A DNA stretch of 64,000 nt from positions 27,206,025-27,270,024 of the forward strand of contig OU612070.1 in assembly GCA_914767715.1 (NCBI GenBank), written 5' to 3'. This document shows positions 11,948 through 24,785 of the stretch, one piece after another. Source of the DNA: Membranipora membranacea (taxonomy: Eukaryota > Bryozoa > Gymnolaemata > Cheilostomatida > Membraniporidae). The notes below the pieces were generated by a model, which made no database searches, was not told the origin of the DNA, and worked only from the letters and a program-made list of their open reading frames with translations. The translations under genes were made by a program, and so were the position numbers. Each line of letters starts with the position of its first letter. Positions within the stretch are counted from its first letter, which is position 1.

Positions 11948-13698
11948 ATAATGATATTACCCAAAATAAGCCTGTTGTTTTACCACTAAGTCTAACTGGT
12001 AAATCAAAAACCACTGAATGGACAGGCTGTGTAACCCGAGAAAACATAAATCTGATTTTGGTATCGTGTAGAGGATATGATAAGGTTAATATGATGTCAA
12101 GGCGTGTGTTGGTTACGGTATTCGAAATATATAGATTAATTCCTTCGGTGCCTTAAAACCACACATATTGAACTTGTTGAACATCTAGTAAGCCAAACAA
12201 GATGATTGTCATTGACAAGGCCTGTTATACCAATATTGACAAGATTCATTAACCGCATGTCTATTATGGTGTGTAAGTATATATTTATCAGGAATAGAAA
12301 TACTGTCATAGTTTCACACTTGTTCGTTGCATGGGATCGATTATGCAGCAATCATTTTGTCTAAATTTTAATGGAGTGGAGTGGGATTTTGAAGAAGTCC
12401 CTGTAAATAGAGGTTTTGTATCTAAGTTCACACTTCAAGGTTGTGCCAGGGAGTTCCCCCCCCCCTAGCCATATACAGTTGTGGAGGTTACTTCCTCTTT
12501 TCAAGCCACAGAGATCCTGTGCTGCCACACGATTGAAAGATACTGTTGTTTACTAACAAAGCTCTAACCAATTGGCTTTGCAAGGACTTGATTTCTATTG
12601 GTCAGTTTTTTCTTCAACATGTAACTTGAATCGCTACAATACAGGAAATGTCACAAACATTATCTGGGAAAAATTCTCCAACTCCCCCAAAAATTTGACT
12701 GAAGTTGTCACAAAAACAAAGCACAATCCCTTGGATGACCTCAAATGTTTACCCAACTGGACAGAATTAACAAATAATTAACTCTCAAATATATACAATC
12801 TTACTGTAGCTGTAGGAGCTCAGTACAAGTATACACATTTATTTTCTTCACAAACTACAAAATATCAACTCACTGCAGACTCACTCACTCAAGCCAAGGA
12901 GTACTCCTTGCTCAAAACACGATTGCAGTGAGTCCTCTCACAACTGATGTCCTCTTCTTACCTATCCACCTAAATCTGGCAATGAGAGTGACATAATCTT
13001 TAAAAGAAGAAGGTGAGTTTAGACATTGTTGACTGGGTCTTGTTGTTGATTGGCAGGCTTACTTATTTATGTAAATTTGATTTATCTATATTGATGATGG
13101 TATTAACAAGTATACTATTGATTGAATTTGATGGAATAGCAACTATTTAGACATTTAATTAATTAATTATCCACTTTATTTCAGCCTCACTGTGTCATGG
13201 TCATCTTTATAAAATAATGTACATAGTCCTACTTCTTTTTGATTTAAAAAACACAAGGACTACCAAAAACTACACCCACATATTCAGCATATTAATCAGT
13301 TAATGAGAAGTTAAACTATACGTAAAGTCAAACTTAATCAGACATATCTCATTTGTCAACTAGGGCCAAGACAGTTCTTAACCTTAGTTGTCCTATTGAT
13401 ATCTTAATCCTAGATCTTACTTTCTCACGGGACTGGCGTTTTCTAAGTCGAATCTATGGTCAGAGAACGCCTGCGTAAACGACCACACATCCTTGAAAGC
13501 TCCATTAAAACGTCTCTCAGTACGGAAATTGCTCTCATCCCAAGCCTGCCTTTTGAGGCCACACCAGAGACTAAAGATACCAGAGAGTACTATAGATATA
13601 TCCATAGTCTCTGGTGATATCGTATGTCCTATATTGAACAAAGTAAATGTATGGTAATTAATTAGATGTATTCAGATGCTTTGTTTTATTTCCTCTAG
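11948..13698. other. Intergenic region between the Myb gene and PPP1R37
   Basis: AT-rich, with no long reading frame except 13417-13641 (minus). It holds a run of ten C at 12456-12465 and an (AATT)n run with CTTTATT after it at 13157-13180. The promoter and any 5' untranslated exon of PPP1R37 must lie here, but I cannot pinpoint them. Confidence 0.5.
13417..13641 (-). other. Possible minus-strand exon of unknown nature
   Basis: Open for 74 codons on the minus strand, with an acceptor-like CAATATAG at its start and GAAA|GTAAGA at its end. Base composition is more coding-like than its surroundings (…KRQAWDESNFRTERRFNGAFKDVW, shown only in part by its core RTERRFNGAFKDVW). Two plus-strand frames are also largely open here, and an inverted repeat of CCAGAGACTA lies at 13559-13623. 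It could be an exon of an unseen minus gene, a noncoding divergent transcript, or chance. Confidence 0.2.
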
Positions 13699-13768
13699 TT
13701 ATTCATCTGGCTCTGAGAATCAATGTTCTGCAGCGCCAAAAGACTTGGCAATACTCAATCAGCGTAAC

Positions 13769-16700
13769 ATGTCGTCAAATGATATATCTATATCATTTTC
13801 AGACGATCATCTTGCTGTGGCCTTGCCAGATACTCAACTTACAAATGGATTAGACCTAGCAACACAGAATATGCATTCCTCCGTGGCAGCAGATGCTATA
13901 CCACTTGGTATAGCATCCACAATATCCGCCACAACTACCTCTCTAAGTATGACTACATCAAACAACCAACTAGCTACCAACCATGCAGCAGCAACTAACA
14001 GCAGGTTCCAAGTTCAACCCACTGATGCTGCAGTGTTACAGAGCTACATCAGAAGCCAAAACACCACTGTGCATTCCAACACAAACTATATGACTTCAAG
14101 CTCAACCCCTGAATATCAAAATAGTACCGCAGTGCAGCCAACACAGCCCATTAGGATATTGACTCGCAAAACTAATAGTGACAGTAACATGGGGAAGGTC
14201 TCTGCTCCCCATGGGGTGGGGGTGCGGAGAGTCAACAGTGACAGTACAACGCCAAGTCGACCACATGTAGCAGCTAATGGTGCACCGAGCTCGGCAGAGA
14301 TGAAGAAGCGAGTAAGCTTCCCAGATGGTCAGGCTCTTATCAAAGGGTTCGCACATGCACCAAACCCCTGGTATAATGGTAAGAAGAACTTCTCATTTAT
14401 AGGATATGTTTGACTTGCCTTTTATATATTTCTGAAATGAAGATTTATAAACCGAAAGTAATAAACCATGTAGGCCTAACTAGACGCAACCATTTAGAAG
14501 ACCAACTTATTATCATTATTTGATCATGGTGTTGGGTTTGATGAGCTATGATAAGGCCGATGACACTGTCCAATAGTTAACTCTGATATGTGGTCAACTA
14601 CTAATCATTTAGTATTCATTACTTTAATTGAATATTCTTGAGGGTAATTCTGGTCATTGCTCTTTACATTCAAGATTCTTGTTTAGACCATGTGATCATT
14701 TCTAATGTCATTGTCGTCTTAAGTTTGCTGCAGTTTTTTTCTCTTTCCCAGACAGCAGATAAATCCAAGCTAAAGTCAACTTAATCAAATTAGGCTTTTT
14801 GTATCTATCTATTTATATCACTCTGTATTATTCATCGGAGCTGACTGATTATGTAATGTATTTTGATTGCAGTTATAGACAGTATTGCGCCCTTTCTCAT
14901 GAGTTATCACATAGATATTACTTTATACGATCCGCGATCCGCTCACATAAGTTTTCCTACATTTATTGTTTTAGTGAGTTTGTGTACGACAGAGAATCTG
15001 GTATCAGCGTATATGAACTCTTGTAATAGTCATTCCGTACGTCCTCTACAGAAGCTTATGAGCCAACTCAATGTAAGTTTCCCATTTTTAAAGACTCCCA
15101 GTCCTGCATATGTCTCAGTACTGTAAGTCTCCAAGTACTGTCAGTCACAACACCTAATACCATGGTCATCCCTTACGCACACACTTAAATACTATGAGTT
15201 GCCCCTACCAACACCTATGGATCTTTCCCGTCTACACGGACACACCTACATGCAATGGGCCACCCCTGCCCACTATAGATCATCCCCACCGTACTATCGG
15301 TTGTCCTCTGCATACTTTTTCCTACCTGCAAACTTGAGCTCTGACGGCTTAGCCTACATTCCTGGTCTATCATAGGCCTAATCTTACTAAGGTTTACTTT
15401 ACTCTACATGGAGACATCAAAGACTAAAGCAGTCAATCACCAACATGGCCAATATCTACCAATCGGTACTCTCTTCTACCTTTTTGTTGGACTGTATTTG
15501 GAGATATACAGTGTCTGGTCATGTTCTATTCTGACTTACTTCCATGGTCCGTAAATGCACTACTCAGGTATATAAGTGCCGCTCTACATAGTATTATGCC
15601 ATGGTTAACTCTTATCCTTGATGATGATAACCATTATCTTAGATTGAATAAATGATTACCACAAACGCAGTTAAGTTTTATGGACAGGTCCCTCGATAGA
15701 TATCTGCTACACTGCTGGTAATTCCTCAGCCATGAATGATCATGATATGATTAATACTCATCCAGGCTACCATCATATTTACCACACAGCAAACTTCAAA
15801 CATTTCACGGCAGATCATATTTATACCTGCCTCCTGACGATCAATACAAACCTGATCATAGGCTGACACTCTACTGACTGTGTGTCACAAGTTCTCTAAG
15901 AGTACGACAACAAGGTCACTGCTGGTAATATAGTCAACTTGTGACATTACTATTAAAGCTGAAGAGATCGAGGCAAGATGATTGATATAATTGATAGGTT
16001 ACTTATATCACAGAGTAAGGATATATATCCTTACTCTGTGCTTATATGCAGCTAGAGTTTGCTGTGTGTAACTTTAACTCAGCTAATCAGCACTAGCCTA
16101 TGACCATAAATAAAGGCCTGAAATAATGCAACACTATCAACTTTAAATGATAAGGGGCGATTGTTTCATTTTTCAACCTATCTGTGTGGGCCGTTATGCT
16201 TTGCCTGATTAGGGCTTATAATAATCCATTGTCATCTCATAACTGTATGTTTTATGGTTTTTTTTCTAGTGTATAAGAGACTTTGGAGAGAGGATCAACC
16301 TGTTGACATTGAAAGGTTGGTTCTTGTTATACCACCATGTTATCTTATTAAACTTTGCTGCCAAATCAATCAAATCTGTCTATCTACAGACTGGTACCCT
16401 ACATAAGCGGCCTTTTAAGATTTCGTGGAAGGTATTGAAATAATACTCATGATTGTAACACGGCTTCTTGTGCGCTTTTGATTCACGATGTTACTGTGAG
16501 ATTTGCACTAAGCAAACAATGTCCTTTTTTTGGTTATAACCAAGTTCTTCAATGTCATAAACATCTCTATGAGGAAGTCCTAATTCTTACATTGATATCT
16601 TGTGATCTAACAAGTACTAAATATGAGAGTGAGAATAACTAAAAGTACTCAAGATAAAGTGAAAGTTTATTTTAAGCCGTTAGTCACACTTAAAGGTCAA

Positions 16701-19700
16701 TAGTCAGCAGGAAGAAAAGTACTGTTGGCAGCATAAGTACCTTTCGGCTGGGCAATATATCAATCATAACAGTAAAGTATGGATGATGTTGGGACTCTGT
16801 CTGTATCAGTTAGATACTTAATCTGTGTGAGCTGACTGAATGGGACAGTTTGTCATCAAGACAACCTTGACAGGTATTCTGGATCAAGTCCAGTCTTGGA
16901 ATATTTTTCTATATACACTTCATCTTACTTTCGCTTTGCGCACAATTACTACTTGAATCATCTGCCACTGTAAATCACATGCTCCTAGCAATAACTGTCC
17001 CATTCAGTCACCTCACACAGTTAATTTCTCCCCTTTAACATGTTACTATCATTATTCATTCAGCGTATAAGTTTGGATTTTTTTCCTTTCAAGGAGAGAA
17101 CATGAACCATAAACACATAGAGTCGCTGGAGGAGATATTCCGTAGAGTTCAGTTTGTGACTGTCGATATGGAGTCTACACATCTCGATGATGAGGTATTA
17201 TATTCAATTCAAGTATACATAATTTCTGTAGGAGACCGCGTTTGTATGACCGGAATGTCAACAGGTTGTAAACTCGTATGTTTAGTATATTTCTGTGAAT
17301 CTCTTATCTTATCAGCAGTTTTATATGAGTAGATAAGCCCATAGATATTTTATGCGACTGTCACATGGTCCACCACTATGTAGCTATAGCCTGTATTATG
17401 ATGCCACTTGTTTGTGACACCAGTATTTCCCTGTCAGACAGATGACACCTTCTCTCCATGATCACTCAAATTATATTGAATGGATGTTTGCTCCAACTCC
17501 TGGCCTGTTGAGATGTCATGTACTATTAATTGTTGGTTATTGCAGTCGGCGATAGCTTTATTTGAGATGGTGGAGTACTATGAGTCAGTGATTCACCTCA
17601 AACTATCCTACAATAAGAACCTGGGTATCAGAGCCTGGCTGTCTGCCGCTAGGATGATCAGAAAGGTTAGTGTCAATAGAGACAATAAATAATGAATATG
17701 CTGGCGTATTTTAAGGCTCTAAAGAGTTCGGGAGGTTTTGACTTCGGCTAAGTTTGTCATTCAGGCATTTACGGCAATAGATGTCATACAGTTTTGGCAA
17801 ATATATTCCGTTCTTATTCATTCCTAATAATCAATCAGTTTCCTCCAGTAACGAAAACGATGCCAAGTGTCACCATTGGATATTTCTGCTTACAAGTATA
17901 ATACAATATACTGTCATATTGATACAGACGCCATGTTTGGAGTCACTGGATATACACGGATGTTCTCTGAATGAGCAGAGTATAGCAGCATTGGGCAGAG
18001 CTCTGAGAATGGGAGCTTTTATACATACTCTGTATATACAGGAATGTAACCTATCATGTCGTGGTGTGATGATCATATGTAAGTTTTCATAGTGTCAGAA
18101 CTCCCGGTGTGTGTGTCCGGATCTCACTGTTTATTTTCACACCTCCCACTCATATGTAATATGGACGTATCTTGTCTATGATCTTGTGATATCAATCTTT
18201 GTCGCTTATCTCCTAAATCATGAGGTGTTAAAATTAGAGATCTGCTGGAGAAATAATAGCAATGTTATGACAAGCACGCAATAAGCCAAGTCTTGGCAGA
18301 GAAGATTGTGAACTAAAATAGTAGTTGCCTGCCCTTGTACGTTTATGATTTTTGAAGAGAGTGGAGGTAGGCTGAGCATACTCACATGAAAACTTAAATG
18401 GAAAAATGCCGTATAATTGCTACCTTTGTTCTTGCATTGGAATGAGTGAGTTGACAACATAGAGTTATTATATATAACATATAATATATATAATAACTCT
18501 ATGGTTGACACGCCGATATTTACCCATATTTTTTTCTGTAGCGGCGGCCTTGAGAACTATACCTACAATAAAGGAGCTGTATATTGGAGATAACAATCTG
18601 CAGCCTTCTGATGGTATACAGTTAGGGAATCTACTCAGAAATAACATACATCTGCACACTCTAGATATCAAAGGCAATCACCTTCAGGTAACATAGAAGC
18701 TCGCATGTCAGCACCTAGCTCAAGTGTTTGAGCTTCCAAAGGGGAAGAGTTCATTTGGTGGAAAACTCCAAAACATTGTTATAAAAATTGTGTGAAGGTA
18801 GGCTGTACAGTTAAACAGAGAGATAAAGCTATAAAGTATGTTGTAACAAAAATAACCTGCCTCATCAGGTTGTAGCCTGTCCTAATTTTGTATTTGTATC
18901 TGCTAGTATCTGCTTACTGCTAAGAGCACTTTTTTGAGTTATACTGCATCTCACTGTGATAATGACTTATGTATGTTTATTTACAGGATATAGGGATACA
19001 GCATATATGCGATGGGCTAGCTGAACAACCTAATGGTATCGGACTAAAGGCTCTCAACCTGACTAGTAACCATTTCTCCCATGCTAGTATGGGCGTACTA
19101 GCTAATGCACTGGTAAGTCAAACACAATTATTAGTGCTTATGGCCACACACGCTACGTGAGCCTATATGTGACTCTTCATCACCATATTATATGCAAATT
19201 TTTTAATGATTATTTTTAGTTTTACATTCTAAATTTACAGCAGTACTTTGATGCCCTTCATCACCTGAAGTTCATTTTATCATATGACCTAACAAATGAC
19301 TTTGTAATTTTACTTAGGTTAAACTTCTATTTTAAGCAAGTCCCTCTTTCTTAGAAGAATGACATCGCGAATGTTTCTATGTTTGTTTCAGGCAAGGACC
19401 AGATCACTGAATACACTGAACATTAGTAGTAATAATATCACAAACGAAGGATTCTTTGTACTAAAGGAAGGATTGCTAAAGAATAAGTCCCTATGTAGAT
19501 TATCTCTGAGAGCAACTAAACTCTCCGATGAAGGTCTGTATCTGCTCAATTATTTCTCCCGGATGAACAGCGAGCGATTCCTAGATCAAGTTTGATCCAG
19601 TTTGCCCGCCCCCCTCAACTGATAGCCGCAGGAAAAAAGCCTGGGGTAGAGCAACTCTGAACTTAGGCGAACCTGATCATACTTGGTCTAGGCGATTCCT

Positions 19701-22565
19701 GTTCATACAAAAGAGTCATATTAGATATAATGAGAATGGGATATTCATGGACTCTACATTATCATTTGACATGAACAGGGAACAGTACAATGGCATGCCA
19801 CCTTCCAAGATCTTTTATATGGTATGTCATTTCTCTTCTGACATCACTTACAGGTGCTGTAGCGTTAGCTGAGTATATAGCAGATAGTTACACCATATCC
19901 CAACTAGATTTACGAGAAAACGACATCAAAACAGCCGGACTGTTAGCCGTCTCTATGTGTCTACGTGTGCATCAAACTGTCACCAGGCTAGAAATAGATC
20001 AGAATGTCAAAAAAGAAAACGTAAGCTTTCACTTTAGAGCTTTTTAATCTGAGGATTCTTCGAATTGATCAGTCTGCTAACTTCCAGAATAGATGCAGCT
20101 CCAGTACACAACCCAGATTACAAACTGTGTAGTTTGGAGTTGTGTTACATCTTGGCATAATTGGAATGAAAGCTGTTGGCTTCTGCTTTAAAAGCAAAGT
20201 TCTAAACCCAAATCTGTGCTTATCATAGATATGTAGAATTACAATTTTAAAGCTTGATTATGATTTGCGCTCTTTTTAATAGGCTGTCAAAGATTATCAG
20301 TCACAGCAGAAATTTTTCTTGGATGAGATTCAGTCTCAGCTGTCTAAGAACGCAGAAATCCAGAGAGCTAAGCTAGATAAACTACTAACACAGTCTAAAT
20401 CTGAGCTTCATTCAGGTAGGCATCCCCATTATCCGAGGGAGCAAGGAAAAATGCCCCAAACTCCTTGATTTACCCTTCGAGATATTTTATATGTAGGAAT
20501 AGAGTAGTCCCACTTTGTAAGGCTAGAATGTGCTATGATACAGTTTTTGCTCCATTCACCACTCAAATTTTATCCAAGCTCTTGACTTCTTTTTGCAGTT
20601 GACTTGAAACATCCTTGGGGTATGGTCGGCTACTTTTGCAACTCACCACAAAATCCCCTGCCTGACAGAAACATGCATGAATCATTTGAACTTTGTAAAA
20701 CTGTTGAAAGTATGTCAGCTAGTTTGCAGACAGACGCTTGTGATATATGTGAGGTTGGACGCTTCATTGCCATACTCTAACTGTCTGTTTGAAAAAGGAA
20801 AACACAACAATGTGGCAGCTTAACACATTTCATCCATTGATTTTAACAGATTACCCGGTGTTTTATACCTATCAAAATTTATGCTATCAAAACTTATGTT
20901 GTTCTCTTAGGTTCACGGTCATCCAGCGTATCAGAACCACAAAATAACACAACAGCTAGCAATACTGCAAATAACAGCACAGAGGCTACAGCCAAACCCG
21001 TTGATGCATCAGCTGTACCCGTCCCACCCGCTTCACAGCCCCAACCTAAAGATCCCAGTCAATACTTTGACCCATTAGGAGCTGTCAGCATACCAGAGGA
21101 CTCCCAGGGTAAACCTCAGGCTGGGGACACTCAGTCTACCGATAACAAGGTGCCTGCCACACCAACGATCAATCAGCTGGTCGTCAATAACCACCTCAAC
21201 AATGCAAGAGATTCTATTCAGCTAACCCACGAACACAATGATGTGCAAAAAGAGACAATCCAGCAATCTTCTAGTGACAGTGGTGAGGTAACACCCAAAC
21301 CATCTGCACAATGTGACTCTTTAGCGATCGCTGTTAGTTCAGTTGTTACCACAGTTGCCGCTGCTCCTGTTATTGGGGCAGGAGCTGACAACCTCCAAAT
21401 TAACAGCAATAGCTTAGCTGAGAAAGTGATAGAAATAAAAACGGAAGAAGCGGGTGACCTGATGTCTGAACCTCAATCGAATCCCGAGAATAATCAGCTA
21501 CCAGAACTACACGATACACCTGAGCCTACTCCAGATTCTTCTGCAGAGAAAGAACCGAAAACTGAGAATAGTTCTGCGCCGCTCGAGTCAGCACAGACAG
21601 ACCTGGTGATCACCCTCGGTGACAGCTGTGATGTCAAGGTCGGAAGTAATTTAATAAACAGTGATATTGAACCAGAGTCAGTCGGCGACAAAGAAAGCTC
21701 CCAGCTAATTACAAAAGTATCTTCTAATGATGAAGAAAATAAACCAGCATCTACTGTAGAAGACCCTGATGTGGTTCTGCCTAGTCATAACGTGCCAACC
21801 CTTTGTGAGCTTGCATCGACAGTCTCCCCTAGCCCACCCTTAATACAACCAACTCTATCAGAGGATCATAAAGTCACATCTGATCACTCAGAGTCGAATA
21901 GTCCAGATGAGTCTTTGGAGAGTGAGAAACTGGACAGTAACAGTGAAGACGCATCAACCGTGGAAACCATCACTAGTAATGATTCATGTGAGGATGAAAA
22001 GCTGTCTGCAGAAATCAAGGCTGACATTTCCTGTGATCAGACTGCAGCTGGGCAGCGTGATGTAACACACAGTGATGTAACACACAGTGAAGTATCAGAG
22101 CCAGAGGATGAAGCTCAGATAGTCCTAGGTAACACTGATCATGAGGCTGAAAATAGCCATAAGCAGGAAGAAGCTGCGCCTCTAAGCTCAGATAGTCCCT
22201 CTCATACCAACGATGAGCGTGAGATTGATGTGATGGCTGATGATCTGGTAGCTGATGCTGTTAAACACGCAGTAGAAGATATTGCTGAAGAGATCATTAA
22301 GAATACGGATAGCTCCCCAGATGCTGCCCTTGCCGACAGCGATACAGAAGAACCTGAAATGAAGGAGGACATTGATTACATCTTTCCAAATACTGCAAAT
22401 GAGGATGAGACAGCCTCCGAGTCAACTAAGCTTGCTGCACCTGAGGTACCTGATAATACAGAATCTCTAATCGAAGTAGGGACAGGTGATGCAGCAGTGA
22501 TATTAGATGCTGATAAGCCTATTCCATCTCTGAAGCAACTAGCCGAGGAAGCCTGTACATCATAG
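13769..22565 (+). CDS. PPP1R37: Protein phosphatase 1 regulatory subunit 37
   Basis: Twelve coding exons, all in phase: 13699 (ATG at 13769)-14378, 14975-15072, 16270-16315, 17094-17194, 17546-17665, 17928-18078, 18542-18687, 18987-19112, 19392-19533, 19854-20020, 20283-20415, 20911-22565; about 1164 residues. PPP1R37 binds the PP1 catalytic subunit and inhibits it. Order matches the family: KRVSFPDG near residue 180 and NPWYN, then VSAYMNSC, LKGENMNHKHIESLEEIFRRVQF (given in part), MVEYYESVIHLKLSYNKNLGIRAW, and leucine-rich repeats to about residue 570 (LNTLNISSNNITNEG, LDLRENDIKTAGL). A coiled-coil-like stretch follows, then a long acidic Ser/Thr-rich tail ending PSLKQLAEEA. The protein is much longer than the roughly 690-residue human form, through a 175-residue Ser/Thr/Asn-rich N-terminus and the long tail. 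The frame is open from the acceptor at 13698 to the chosen ATG, so an upstream coding exon is possible. Confidence 0.95.
14306..14320 (+). other. PPP1R37: RVxF-type PP1 docking motif (KRVSF)
   Basis: Codons for K-R-V-S-F, residues about 180-184, followed by PDG. This is the canonical PP1-binding RVxF motif and aligns with KRVTF at the same place before the leucine-rich repeats in vertebrate PPP1R37. The Ser at the x position could be a phospho-switch, as is known for other RVxF proteins; that is inference here. Confidence 0.9.
15120..15330. repeat. Degenerate tandem repeat, period about 21-23 bp
   Basis: Phrases such as CTATGAGTTGCCCCTAC, CTATGGATCTTTCCCGTC, CAATGGGCCACCCCTGCC, TATAGATCATCCCCACC and TATCGGTTGTCC follow each other at roughly equal spacing. 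Composition is pyrimidine-rich compared with the flanks. The copies differ a lot, so the array is old. Confidence 0.5.
16009..16040. repeat. Perfect 32-bp palindrome
   Basis: CACAGAGTAAGGATAT followed directly by its exact complement, with no spacer. The right half plus the next 8 bases (to CTTATATG) recurs at 57040-57063 with one mismatch, suggesting the end of a repeat family rather than a unique site. Confidence 0.9.
18458..18503. repeat. 18-bp perfect inverted repeat just before a splice acceptor
   Basis: CATAGAGTTATTATATAT (18458-18475) and its exact complement (18486-18503) with a 10-base loop. The hairpin ends 37 bases before the AG at 18540-18541, so it overlaps the branch-point region of PPP1R37 intron 6. 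Confidence 0.85.
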
Positions 22566-23630
22566 TTAGCTGGTGCCACATGAAGTCAACTATGTACGGC
22601 AACCAAAACTCAACTCATCGGTAGAAGACTAGTAGTAGGTTGCTTGGCTATATGATCGCCTGAACTCTCTGAATGAAGTTTCTGTTCTGGTCTTTTTGAA
22701 AATTTAGGCTTGGCTTCCGCAAGATTTTGCCAAGAGACATTCCGGAATGGTTAGATATAATGACTATTATTATCCCAAATATCCGCTGAGCATGATTTAT
22801 ACAATGCTTAATATAGTAGATTATCATAATTAACATGATTTGTAACTGGTCTCATAAAGCCAGTGCCTTGGGTTAGGATTGTTAATCCACTCCTAAATTA
22901 GTATAATCCAGATTATGTAGAACAAATAATATTCACATCTTTGAGTATTATATAGATTAACTGGGGTCTAATTGCCTATAATGTACCAGAAATGATGTGA
23001 CAAACAGGCAGTAGACGGAGTTAGATTGATATTAAAATGTCCTGCTAATGCCTCACCCACCCAGCCCACGTACAGTCCAAGTAGGGGCTCAGTATGCTGT
23101 TTCATTAATCCTGGATAGCTTGTTAGCTGGGGACCCGGGTCTTGTCAGTGGCTTTATTATTGTAAACTAATTAAAACTTGATGTGTGTTGCATGTTTAGG
23201 TATTCAGATTAGGATTTAGAGTACAGATTTATTTTTCTTTTAATTTCTATTGCAATAACTATTAATTACACAATGACAGATTATACTCCTATATTAAATT
23301 GCATGATCTCCAGATACCTGTTTGTATGTATCCCAAAGCTCTAGCTCTAAATTTGTTTACTAAAAACATCCTAATGGGTTTAAGCCAGCAGTAAAGTGTT
23401 TCCTCTTTACGATGACTCATTTCTTTGATGTGAATTTTTTAGTTGTAGGGTTGACTAGGGGGCAATCATGCAGTTGTGGTCATTAGTTATTTGATGCGAC
23501 AGGATTGTGCCGGAAATAGTTATCTTTGGGAGAATAATCTCCTATATCCACAAGATTTTGATGCTATATTATGACTTATAAGTCTGATGATATATAAATA
23601 TTATACATTTATTATATTGAAATAAAAATT

Positions 23631-23636
23631 ATTGGT
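23631..23636 (+). terminator. Polyadenylation signal of PPP1R37
   Basis: AATAAA about 1.07 kb after the stop at 22563-22565. The sequence between reads as 3' untranslated region with no long open frame. I saw no earlier AATAAA. Confidence 0.6.
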
Positions 23637-24710
23637 GAATATGTCTATTGCTCTGGTTGAAATCCATGGTTTTAACTATTACTGAGGTTAATTGAGTGGT
23701 GAAGCGAGACGACTAGTTCACTGGACAAGCGTACACCTGTTACTGATTCTCGCTCAGTTTTGCTTCATTCTGCTCTACCATTCAGCCAAGGGGGAGCAGT
23801 GGCAGATGAGTTCACAAGCTTATGTATATTAAACATAATGTTTGCAGATTTCATCTGATTTTAACTATTTGTTTAATAATCATAACATGTTTCATGGGTG
23901 TTTTACAACAAAAATCCTCATTTACTGAATGCCCTACTCCTAACCTCTCAAGCAAATTGACATGATTACTTACTACACAGAACGAACCATCAGGACTCAC
24001 TACACTGAACCATCATGAAAACATTTTCTAAATGCGCATTTTGATGTCAATGACCTCCGCTACAATCTCAAAAGGCTCCAGGAAACGGTGGTAGATAATT
24101 TATGATATGCTATTGGAGCACATGCCAACTGCTACACTCTCAAATTTACTCTTTTAGCATCATTCACTCCACCTTATTCTGGTTGACTTTAACATGTACC
24201 TTCGACTGGCTTTACAACTTACTATGCAGTGGTACCGCCTAACTTCACTTTGCTAGTTAGGTTCTGCCATCCTTTAAAAAGACAGCTAGACTGTTTTGGG
24301 TAACAAGTTTGCACAGCTTGAGTAGGCAACAACAATAAATAGACCTCTGTCTATATCACAAGTTTTAATACAACCGCTGAAGTATTATTTTGTATAATTC
24401 ATTTCATACCCGAGTCACGGAGAAGATAATTCTTACTTGGAAGGTAAAGAGTCTTGATTAATTCAGGGAGGGTTAATTGAAGGACAATGAAGCGAACGAA
24501 GGAATACAAACCAATGCGATTCATAATTGAACCTGAAAACGATGTGAAATCAATGATATTTTGTGGGTTAAATTTGCAAGTTTTTGTCTCTGTTCGAAGA
24601 CTGAGAAATACGGGTGCCATATTCGGCGCCAAGTTGCTCTCAGTTTGCAGGCAGGTCGGAGCACACCTGGGGCGTCAATTGAGCTCAGTAGTCAGTAGAC
24701 TGACTGCAGC

Positions 24711-24785
24711 GGGATTCGAAACCAAGACCTCCAACGCTTGCGCTTTTGAGGGCAGGTGCTTTAACCAACTGAGCTACCTCCTACT
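24711..24785 (-). mobile_element. tRNA-like SINE head
   Basis: On the minus strand a pol III A box TAGCTCAGTTGG (complement of 24765-24776) is followed by a B box GGTTTCGAATCCC (complement of 24711-24723). The acceptor end does not pair and the anticodon arm is enlarged, so it is not a working tRNA. It is best read as the 5' head of a tRNA-derived SINE, with the body running toward lower coordinates; the body end was not located. Confidence 0.65.

Larger units (their letters stand above)
15073..16269 (+). other. PPP1R37 intron 2 with decayed minisatellite and a palindrome
   Basis: A 1.2-kb intron. Its first part (about 15120-15330) is a degraded tandem array, and its last third carries the perfect palindrome at 16009-16040. 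No exon is supported inside. Confidence 0.6.

Noticed and set aside
22376-22579. Minus frames under the last PPP1R37 exon (also 21218-21409 and 21494-21691)
   Set aside because: Shadows of the long, Ser/Glu-rich plus-strand exon.
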